This document shows positions 1 through 5,116 of a stretch of DNA of 5,116 nt, one piece after another. The notes under the pieces were generated by a model. It made no database searches and had not been told where the DNA came from. It saw only the letters and a list, made by a program, of their open reading frames with translations. The position numbers and the translations under genes are program-made. How positions within the stretch are numbered: position 1 is the stretch's first letter; every line of letters begins with the position of its first letter. Source of the DNA: Trueperaceae bacterium (GTDB taxonomy: Bacteria > Deinococcota > Deinococci > Deinococcales > Trueperaceae); contig JAGXHO010000010.1 in assembly GCA_024636105.1 (NCBI GenBank), forward strand, positions 1 to 5,116. The letters run 5' to 3'.

Positions 1-614
1 CCTTCCCCACCGGCCATTCGCTGCTTGAGGTAGTCGACCAGGTCGTTCGCACCATCGCCGGTGAACAGCGGGTAGGTGTCGAGCGCCGCGCGGTGCTTCG
101 TCGAGAACAGCTCGTCGGCGGCGTCGTAGCGAAGGTTGTGGAGGTACGCGCAGGCCGCGAGGCCGACGCCTTGCTCGCTGAACGCGGTGTGGTAGTCCGC
201 CAGGTACTGCGCGTACTGGCCGACCTGAACGGAGGGGTGCAGGACGTCGCGAAGGCCGCGCCCGACTTGGGTCACGACGCACTGTTCTGCCTCGCTCGCC
301 TCGGTACGGTCCCACTGCTTCAACTCGACAACCACGGCTTGGTCGCGCTTCTCGGCGTCGCGACCCAAGACCATGCAGTCGAGCCGCTTGCTAGTGAGCG
401 GCAGCTGGTGCTCCAGAACGATCCCGTGGTCGTGCAACCCAGCGCGCTCCATCACGTGCGAGAAACGCGCAAGGCTGTTCTGCCAGCTGCGGACCTCGGC
501 AGTGCCCGGGCGATGACGGTAGTGGAGGTAGAACGCCTGTTCGAGCTTCTCGGCGATCGACCCGACGAACGCGTCTTCGAGGAACCGCTCGGACGGACCT
601 GCGTACAGCTGCAC
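1..614 (-). CDS. DUF2075-type nuclease-helicase (Schlafen group 3 family), N-terminal part
   Basis: The first 204 codons of a larger protein run open off the left edge. It begins MQLYAGPSERFLEDAF and continues through AEKLEQAF (21-28), RSWQNSL (42-48), SKRLD (75-79), VVVELKQW (94-101), VGRGLRDVLHPSVQ (117-130) and ACAYLHN (154-160). From memory these segments match, in order, the N-terminal region of proteins annotated as DUF2075 / DNA-RNA helicase domain (PF09848). Asp79 with E97-L-K99 gives the D...ExK core of a PD-(D/E)XK nuclease-like domain. In full family members a P-loop superfamily-1 helicase follows (Walker A GGPGTGKS); that part is outside the window, so helicase activity is inferred from the family only. 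The start is GTG at 614, seven bases after AGGAGG. It follows the MazG-like gene by 20 bases, suggesting a two-gene operon. The biological role is not established; defence against phage is a reasonable guess. Confidence 0.85.
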   Translation of the reverse strand, partial: MQLYAGPSERFLEDAFVGSIAEKLEQAFYLHYRHRPGTAEVRSWQNSLARFSHVMERAGLHDHGIVLEHQLPLTSKRLDCMVLGRDAEKRDQAVVVELKQWDRTEASEAEQCVVTQVGRGLRDVLHPSVQVGQYAQYLADYHTAFSEQGVGLAACAYLHNLRYDAADELFSTKHRAALDTYPLFTGDGANDLVDYLKQRMAGGE

Positions 615-621
615 CCGTGGG

Positions 622-627
622 CCTCCT
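622..627 (-). promoter_or_regulatory. Strong ribosome binding site that fixes the DUF2075 gene start
   Basis: A perfect AGGAGG on the minus strand sits in the 20-base gap after the MazG-like stop codon, seven bases before the GTG at 614-612. It selects that GTG as the start and shows that this gene is translated independently within the operon, unlike the two upstream genes whose starts lack such a site. Confidence 0.85.
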
Positions 628-634
628 CGGTCGT

Positions 635-973
635 TCAGAGCTCGTCGTACTTGGCGGCGCTCCCGCGCGCGGTCTCGACCGGATACTTGCGTTCGTTCTG
701 CAGCATCTTACGCTCGAACGCGGCCTCTAAGTCGATGCCTAGGTCGTGGGCGATCAGGAGCGTCCAGTACAGAACGTCCGCGAGCTCGTCGGCGACGGGC
801 TCCGGATCGGCGGCGACCTTCGCGCGCAACGCGTCGTCTTGGTGCCAACGGAAGTGCTCGGCAAGCTCGCCGGCCTCGATCACGAGCGACAGCACTTCGT
901 CCTTGACGCCATGGAACTGCACCCAATCGCGGGCGTCGCGGAAGGCGACGACGCGGTTCGTGAGGTGGTTCAT
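635..973 (-). CDS. MazG-like nucleotide pyrophosphohydrolase
   Basis: This small soluble all-alpha enzyme of 112 residues belongs to the MazG-like/dCTP-pyrophosphatase (RS21-C6, XTP3TPA-like) group. The family cleaves (d)NTPs to NMP and pyrophosphate with magnesium; the substrate here is not readable from sequence. The magnesium-binding ExxE...ExxD signature is complete: E33-A-G-E36 in the helix VIEAGELAEHFRW (31-43) and E63-L-A-D66 in ADELADVLYW (61-70). The tail ERKMLQNERKYP (87-98) and the closing ARGSAAKYDEL (102-112) are also typical. Length is normal for the single-domain form and the gene is intact. The ATG at 973 is chosen because the opening, NHLTNRVVAFRDARDW, matches the usual N-terminus, although no ribosome site precedes it. 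Its stop lies 20 bases ahead of the DUF2075-type gene, so the two are probably co-transcribed. Housecleaning of damaged nucleotides or nucleotide depletion in defence are both possible roles. Confidence 0.93.
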   Translation of the reverse strand: MNHLTNRVVAFRDARDWVQFHGVKDEVLSLVIEAGELAEHFRWHQDDALRAKVAADPEPVADELADVLYWTLLIAHDLGIDLEAAFERKMLQNERKYPVETARGSAAKYDEL

Positions 974-978
974 GGGGG

Positions 979-984
979 AGGGTA
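979..984 (-). promoter_or_regulatory. Possible -10 element just ahead of the MazG-like gene
   Basis: TACCCT on the minus strand (the form TANNNT) ends five bases before the ATG at 973, with only a run of five C between. No Shine-Dalgarno sequence precedes this ATG. The geometry matches that of the TGTAAT ahead of the GTG at 2287 and would give a leaderless transcript. The whole gap from 1040 to 974 is 67 bases and shows no terminator, so read-through from the upstream gene is also possible. Confidence 0.28.
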
Positions 985-1040
985 CCGTGACCCGGACGAG
1001 TCATGACGCTTAGCGATTGGGAGAAACGGCGTCTCAGGTC

Positions 1041-1230
1041 TCACCCGCCGGAGCCGACATCCCAGCCGATCGCCGACAGGTACGTGTCCAATGCCAGCAG
1101 GAACGCACCGAGCTTCGCTCGCGCCTCGACGACGGTGGGTTTGCTACGCCAGAACTCGGGCGCAACGCTCTTCCTGTCAACCGTCAACGTAGCGCCGAAG
1201 ATGCTCGTGATGGTTTGGAGATAACGCTGG
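1041..1230 (-). pseudogene. Displaced C-terminal end of the PD-(D/E)XK nuclease-like gene
   Basis: From about 1230 the reading frame that makes protein sense is shifted by one base relative to the gene upstream. It begins QRYLQTITSIFG, continues through VDRKSVAPEFW and a helix-like KLGAFLLALDTYLSAIG, and ends at TGA (1043-1041), about 62 residues in all. Joining it after VLP (residue 353 of the upstream part) gives a smooth protein of about 415 residues. The upstream frame instead runs into a low-complexity serine/arginine tail and stops at 1184. The junction is the CCC at 1231-1229 (GGG on the plus strand); one missing C explains it. It has no start or ribosome site of its own, so it is a broken end and not a separate gene. 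The frame was judged by eye, not by alignment. Confidence 0.75.
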
Positions 1231-2287
1231 GCAGCACTGCCTCGTATTCGATACCTGCCTCGACCGTCTGTCCTGCAAGCCAACCGATGACTAGCTCCCC
1301 ACCCTTGTGGATGCCGAAGAGGGTGAAGACCTTGCCGCTGCCCCGAGGATCGCGGATCTTCACCATGCGGCTGGCCGTCTTCGCGTCGACGATCAACCCA
1401 CGCTGCATGGCGGCACCGAGAAACCCCTCGGCTGCCTGCACGCCTTCCGTGCCCAACGCCGCATGGATCGACCCGAAGAACGCACCGTCATCAAGCTTCT
1501 TTCGGGCAATGCCTCCGGACGCCTTCCCAGTCTCGGTCTCTGGCGACGTGACGTCGATCGCCTGCTCTGCGTCACGCAACTCCACGACGGCGGGCACGAT
1601 CTCCTGCGTTCGCGCCACGACCGCGGGCACGACGAGGAAGCCGACGCCGTCGGGCATGTCGTACACGCGCATCTCAACCAGCGCGAGATGGAATCTCAGG
1701 CCAGGCGAGCGATGCACATAGTCGGTCAATTGCTCGACGCTCTCCTTGATGCCGTCGCCCACGATCAGCAGAAGGAATCGGCCCCGTCGCAGGTTGCGGG
1801 TGACCGCATCGGCGAACTCGTCCTCGTCCAGCCGTGCGCTCTCGTCGGTCGCCGCGACGACATGCTCCCATAGCCCCTGCCCGGTGGATCTGCGCGCACG
1901 CTCGTCAAGGTCTTCGTACGACCACTTCGAGACCTGCTCAGCATAGTCGAGGATCCGAGCGACGACCTCTCTGCGTGCCTCCGGATTCTTCCAGAGCTTC
2001 GCCTCGACGATCGTCACCAAGCCGCTCGAGTTGATGAACAGGTTGTCTATGGGTCCCGAATCGGTCGGCACTTCGCGCCCGATTCGGATGAGCGGCGCGT
2101 AGTCGGGCTCAATCTCTTCCACGGCCAGAAGGCCCGGATGAAGGTGCAGTAGCCCTTGCAACCAACCCTCATCGATGTCGTCACGTTGAAACGGTCGGCG
2201 CGCCAGCGTAACGGTAGTCGACCCTGCCGCATGGGCGCCCGGGACCAAGATCGGCGTACCTTGCCGGCGCTGCTTGGATGCAGACAC
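1184..2287 (-). CDS. PD-(D/E)XK nuclease-like protein, C-terminus lost to a frameshift
   Basis: This gene encodes a 367-residue protein as read. The N-terminal half has the layout of a restriction-endonuclease-like fold: a short lead-in, the segment GREVPTDSGPIDNLFI (70-85), then VEAKLW (94-99). Asp81 and E95-A-K97 form the D...ExK metal-binding core. It is followed by a helical stretch (NPEARREVVARILDYA, 101-116) typical of a family of uncharacterised bacterial nuclease-like proteins. I know no assigned substrate; DNA cleavage is inferred from the motif. The C-terminal half (about 262-353) is a separate domain without a recognised catalytic motif. Residues 354-367 are a nonsense tail: the natural continuation lies in another frame (see the 1041-1230 entry), for an intended length near 415. 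The start is GTG at 2287, since TAA lies three codons upstream at 2296-2294. A TTG at codon 14, with AAGG ten bases ahead, is an alternative. Confidence 0.85.
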   Translation of the reverse strand: MSASKQRRQGTPILVPGAHAAGSTTVTLARRPFQRDDIDEGWLQGLLHLHPGLLAVEEIEPDYAPLIRIGREVPTDSGPIDNLFINSSGLVTIVEAKLWKNPEARREVVARILDYAEQVSKWSYEDLDERARRSTGQGLWEHVVAATDESARLDEDEFADAVTRNLRRGRFLLLIVGDGIKESVEQLTDYVHRSPGLRFHLALVEMRVYDMPDGVGFLVVPAVVARTQEIVPAVVELRDAEQAIDVTSPETETGKASGGIARKKLDDGAFFGSIHAALGTEGVQAAEGFLGAAMQRGLIVDAKTASRMVKIRDPRGSGKVFTLFGIHKGGELVIGWLAGQTVEAGIEYEAVLPSVISKPSRASSALR

Positions 2288-2432
2288 AAACGATTACACC
2301 ATGCGAGCTTGCATCGAGGCTGGTTGTGCCCGCTCGAGGCATTCGCACGAGGCTGTGACCAGGCCCGAACCTGGCAACGCTGCGCGCAACGACATCACAA
2401 CAATTTCGAAACAGAACCGAGGTGCATTCGAC
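2288..2432. other. Intergenic gap between helicase-nuclease and nuclease-like gene
   Basis: This stretch of 145 bases holds no supportable gene. It is visibly less GC-rich than the flanking helicase-nuclease gene: the line 2401-2460, which overlaps it, counts 31 G+C of 60. I see a weak 5-bp inverted repeat (CCAGG/CCTGG, 2359-2374) without a following T-run, an 8-base direct repeat (CGAGGCTG) near 2325 and 2348, and a -10-like hexamer at its left end, listed separately. The gap is long enough to separate the helicase-nuclease from the next gene into a different transcription unit, but I see no convincing terminator. Confidence 0.5.
2293..2298 (-). promoter_or_regulatory. Possible -10 element just ahead of the nuclease-like gene
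   Basis: On the minus strand the hexamer TGTAAT (five of six matches to TATAAT) ends five bases before the GTG at 2287. I find no TTGACA-like -35 at 16-18 bases and no Shine-Dalgarno sequence before this GTG. The spacing would put the transcription start at or next to the start codon, giving a leaderless mRNA. The match could be chance. Confidence 0.3.
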
Positions 2433-5116
2433 CTAGTGATCGCCGCAAATCCCAACGCGAAGCGCGAACCACTCAATACCCATCCGCACCACCACCCCCA
2501 CCACCGGCTGATGCGCCCAGACAGCCACGCACGGCTTGCCGAGCGCCGCCTCCAGCGCCCGCGCGTACGCACGCGTCTGCCCACCGAACGCCCGCAAGCG
2601 TTCCTCGTCGAGCGCGAGCGCGCCAGGGAAGCTCTTGTGGTCGACGAGCACGAAGCCGTCCGGCAGGTCGATCACCAGGTCGACGCGCCCGGCCAGCACC
2701 CGGCCGTCGGCATCCTCAGCGTGGACCGGCCACTCGAAGCGCGGCGTGCCCTGTGGATAGCGCGTGTCCAGGAACGACATTAGGCGTTCGGACGCGGCGA
2801 GCGCCGCGGCGGGATCGAGCTGCGGCACCCCCCAGCGCTTCAGCAGGTCGCGGGCGAGCTCAAGGCGCGCGTCGCGTGGCGCGGTCGCGTCGTCCGCAGC
2901 GAAGAGGCCGTGCAGTGCCTCGCCGAGTGCCTGCAGGTCTGGACTGCCCGGCAATGCGATGCGGTCGCCAAGGCGCACCGTCTCGAGGATCGGCGGGGGA
3001 TCGTCGTCCCGTTGCGCGCTCGGCCGCACGTTCCTGGGCTGGTGATCCACGGGCGCGGTGACCGGCGCCGCGAACACGACCGCGTCCGCCGCCGGTGTTG
3101 CCGGCGCGTCGCCACCGAGCTCGAGCCCTCGAGCCGGGTACACCGCGTCGCCCACCTCGACGCGGTCGTCCAAGAGGCGCACGTGTTCCTGGCCCTCCTC
3201 GAGGTTGAGTTCGTCCAACCACGCTCGGTTGCGCAGGTCGTCGACCAGCACGAGGTAATCGCGCGCGCGGGTGGCGCCGACGTACAAGAGTCGCAGCGCC
3301 TCGCGGTGCGCCGCCTCCTTCGCCGCCATGCCCTCGGGCGACTGCTCGGCGGTCACGTCGAGGTTCACGTTCTTCGCCTGCGCGCCGTACGGCCAAGGCC
3401 AGTAGCGAAGCACGCGCCCGGCGAGCGGGTCGCGCCAGTCGGCCGCGCCGACGGTCGAGGCGCTGAGGCCGAACGTCCGCCCGTTCGGTCCCTTGCCGAG
3501 GTCGGTAAGCACCACCAGCGGCCACTCCAGGCCCTTGGCGCCGTGGTAGGTCATCAGGTGCACCGCGTCGGCGTGCGTGCTGGCCGGCCGCGACGCCTCG
3601 CTCGCGCCCAGGTACGCGCACAAGCCCGCGAGCGTCACCGAGCGGCGCGCGGCGCGCTCCTCCTCCTGGTACGTCTGCGCCAAACCGCGTAGCGCCTCCA
3701 CGTGGTCCAGACGCCGTATGGCGTCGCCCCAAGAACGCACCGTCGCGAGCAAGCCGTCCAAGTGCAGCACCTCGTCGAGCACCTCGGCGGGCGTGAGGTC
3801 GGGCACGCGCTCACGCAAGGCGACCAACGCGTCGAAGAAGGGCACGTACGCCCGCCACGGCTCGGCGGCGCGGTCCTCGAAGGCAGCCGCGAGCCAGCCG
3901 GTTGGTCCACCCGTGAAACGGGTGACCTCGGCGGCCGCGAGCGTGTCGCTCGGGTCGGCCACCCACCGCAGAGCGGCGAGCACGAGCTCGGACTCCGGCT
4001 GTGCCATCAAACCGGGCAGGTCGACGGCCGTGCGGACGCCCAGGCGCGCGAGCGCGCTCGCCAGCCGCGTGACGTTCGCGTTCGAGCGGCACAGCACCGC
4101 AACGTCGCCGCCGCGCAGGTCGCGCAGCGCCCCGCCCTTCGGTTCGACGGGCCATTCGTCGGGCTGCTCGAGGGCCCGCGCGATCCCGCGCGCCAGCAGC
4201 GCCGTCCGTTCTTCCGCGTTGCGCCCAGGCGTCGGCCACACGGCCAGGGATGGGGGGACGTCGGTGCGCTCCTCGCGCTCCCACGAATCGAACGCGACCG
4301 ACGCCGCGTCGGCACCCAGCGCGACGAACGACGGCACGAAGGCGGCGTTGACGAACGCCCCGAGCGACGGGCGCGAACGGTACGACCGCCCGAGGTACCC
4401 AGCGGCGCCACCGCCCTCGGCCGCCATCTGCCTGGCGGCCGCGTCGGTGAGTTCGGGGTCCGCGTCGCGGAAGGCGTAGATCGACTGCTTCGGGTCGCCC
4501 ACCCACGCGCTGCGCGGCGCGATGCGCGCCAACGCCGCGAAGATCGCCACCTGGATGGGGCTGGAGTCCTGCACCTCGTCGACGAACACCGCGCCGAGCG
4601 TCTCGGCGATTCGCGCGTGGTGCGCCGGGTCGCGCAGCACGTCGAGCGCCAGCTTCTCCTGATCGACGAAATCGACGAGCCCACGCTCCGCCTTGTACCG
4701 ATCGAACGCGCGCATGGCGTCCGCCGCGCAGGCGAACAGCCCGCGCACGTACGCCTCGAGATCGGTGCGCAGGCGCGGGTGGCGCGGGTGCGCGCACGCC
4801 GCGCCGACGACGTCGTCGAGCAAACCCGCGTCGGCCTTCGGTGTGGACAGCTTCGCGAGCCGCGCCCACGTCGACCACGAGAGTAGATCATCCGCACGGA
4901 GCACTTCGGCGGCCTCGTCGACGGCGGCCACCGCACCCTGCGCGCCCTTGGTCAGGCTCTCGCGGCGGACCGGCGTGAGCGGCGCGAGCGTGCGTTCGTT
5001 CGCGTCGACGAGGGCGGCGTCGAGGTCATCGGCGGTCGCGCCCGGGTCCGGAGCATCGAGCAGGGCGAGCAGTCCCGCGAGGGAGTGGTCGACGGAGCGC
5101 CCGAGGTCGTCGGGGC
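2433..5116 (-). CDS. AddA/RecB-type ATP-dependent helicase-nuclease, N-terminus beyond window
   Basis: This is a UvrD-family (superfamily 1A) DNA helicase fused to a RecB-type nuclease. Such enzymes unwind and trim double-strand-break ends for recombination and degrade linear foreign DNA. The frame stays open to the right edge, so the true start and Walker A (motif I) are not visible; the GTG at 4931 is probably internal. Counting from that GTG as residue 1, I see motif II (DEVQD, 118-122), motif III (GDPKQSIYAFR, 145-155), motif IV (YRSRP, 184-188), motif V (YHGAKGLEW, 462-470) and motif VI (LYVGATRARDYLVL, 549-562). A C-terminal RecB nuclease follows: His674, Asp751, D764-H-K766 and QTRAY (785-789, the QxxxY motif). 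The stop is TAG at 2435-2433. At least 893 residues are present, and AddA proteins are usually about 1,150-1,250. A helicase-nuclease of this layout fits AddA best, with an AddB partner expected upstream. RecB or a stand-alone UvrD-nuclease are alternatives. Confidence 0.94.
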   Translation of the reverse strand, partial: PDDLGRSVDHSLAGLLALLDAPDPGATADDLDAALVDANERTLAPLTPVRRESLTKGAQGAVAAVDEAAEVLRADDLLSWSTWARLAKLSTPKADAGLLDDVVGAACAHPRHPRLRTDLEAYVRGLFACAADAMRAFDRYKAERGLVDFVDQEKLALDVLRDPAHHARIAETLGAVFVDEVQDSSPIQVAIFAALARIAPRSAWVGDPKQSIYAFRDADPELTDAAARQMAAEGGGAAGYLGRSYRSRPSLGAFVNAAFVPSFVALGADAASVAFDSWEREERTDVPPSLAVWPTPGRNAEERTALLARGIARALEQPDEWPVEPKGGALRDLRGGDVAVLCRSNANVTRLASALARLGVRTAVDLPGLMAQPESELVLAALRWVADPSDTLAAAEVTRFTGGPTGWLAAAFEDRAAEPWRAYVPFFDALVALRERVPDLTPAEVLDEVLHLDGLLATVRSWGDAIRRLDHVEALRGLAQTYQEEERAARRSVTLAGLCAYLGASEASRPASTHADAVHLMTYHGAKGLEWPLVVLTDLGKGPNGRTFGLSASTVGAADWRDPLAGRVLRYWPWPYGAQAKNVNLDVTAEQSPEGMAAKEAAHREALRLLYVGATRARDYLVLVDDLRNRAWLDELNLEEGQEHVRLLDDRVEVGDAVYPARGLELGGDAPATPAADAVVFAAPVTAPVDHQPRNVRPSAQRDDDPPPILETVRLGDRIALPGSPDLQALGEALHGLFAADDATAPRDARLELARDLLKRWGVPQLDPAAALAASERLMSFLDTRYPQGTPRFEWPVHAEDADGRVLAGRVDLVIDLPDGFVLVDHKSFPGALALDEERLRAFGGQTRAYARALEAALGKPCVAVWAHQPVVGVVVRMGIEWFALRVGICGDH

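Noticed and set aside
1000..1007. Perfect 8-base palindrome GTCATGAC upstream of the MazG-like gene as an operator
   Set aside because: It does not extend beyond 8 bases, has no second copy in the gap, and is too short to support a regulator site.
93..1013. Long open frame of 306 codons on the plus strand
   Set aside because: It lies opposite the MazG-like and DUF2075 genes, whose minus-strand translations carry clear family motifs. High GC commonly leaves antisense frames open, and this product shows no recognisable domain.
2359..2374. Inverted repeat CCAGG-6-CCTGG in the gap as a terminator or operator
   Set aside because: The stem is only 5 bp and no T-run follows on either strand; such a repeat is expected by chance at this GC content.
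2483..2510. CAC/CCA-rich stretch resembling a tandem repeat
   Set aside because: It is explained by a valine-rich coding segment (HQPVVGVVVRMG) of the helicase-nuclease on the minus strand.
2156..3061. Plus-strand open frame of 301 codons bridging the gap between two genes
   Set aside because: The product is dominated by Arg, Pro and Ala, has no motif, and covers the C-terminal nuclease of the minus-strand helicase-nuclease.
3702..4886. Open frame of 394 codons on the plus strand, and one of 355 codons on the minus strand at 3811-4878
   Set aside because: Both overlap the helicase-nuclease gene, where motifs II to IV are read in the true frame. Their products are arginine-rich and low in complexity, as expected for shadow frames in GC-rich DNA.
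4929..4931. GTG at 4931 as the start of the helicase-nuclease gene
   Set aside because: The same frame continues open for 61 more codons to the right edge, and the protein would lack Walker A and much of domain 1A if it began here.
1..5116. CRISPR arrays, tRNA or rRNA genes, transposase genes or insertion-sequence ends
   Set aside because: I saw no regularly spaced repeats, no tRNA-like cloverleaf arms, and no transposase or integrase motifs on either strand.

Overview
This window comes from a GC-rich bacterium. Single 60-base lines that I counted by hand range from about 52% to 80% G+C. All four recognisable genes lie on the minus strand, so transcription runs from the right end of the window to the left. 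The sequence does not fix the phylum. GTG starts, high GC and apparent leaderless starts would fit a Deinococcota- or Actinobacteria-like genome, but that is inference only.

Layout in transcription order: (1) 5116-2433 is the C-terminal 893 residues of an AddA/RecB-type helicase-nuclease. Its N-terminus, including the Walker A motif, lies beyond the right edge. (2) 2432-2288 is a 145-base gap of lower GC with a possible -10 element. (3) 2287-1041 is a PD-(D/E)XK nuclease-like gene interrupted near 1229-1231 by a one-base frameshift. The readable first part ends at 1184 with a short false tail, and the rest of the protein continues in another frame to a stop at 1041. (4) 1040-974 is a short gap. 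(5) 973-635 is a complete MazG-like nucleotide pyrophosphohydrolase. (6) 614 to the left edge is the first 204 codons of a DUF2075-type protein (Schlafen group 3 helicase family). It starts at a GTG behind a perfect AGGAGG and carries an N-terminal PD-(D/E)XK domain; the expected helicase part is off the window.

The genes share a nucleic-acid-processing theme. Three different nuclease folds of the PD-(D/E)XK type, one or two superfamily-1 helicases and a nucleotide-hydrolysing enzyme stand in a row. The AddA-like gene is probably housekeeping double-strand-break repair. The MazG-like and DUF2075 genes, only 20 bases apart, look like a two-gene operon and are the best candidate for an under-described defence or nucleotide-stress module. 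The frameshifted nuclease upstream may be a decaying third member or an unrelated passenger.
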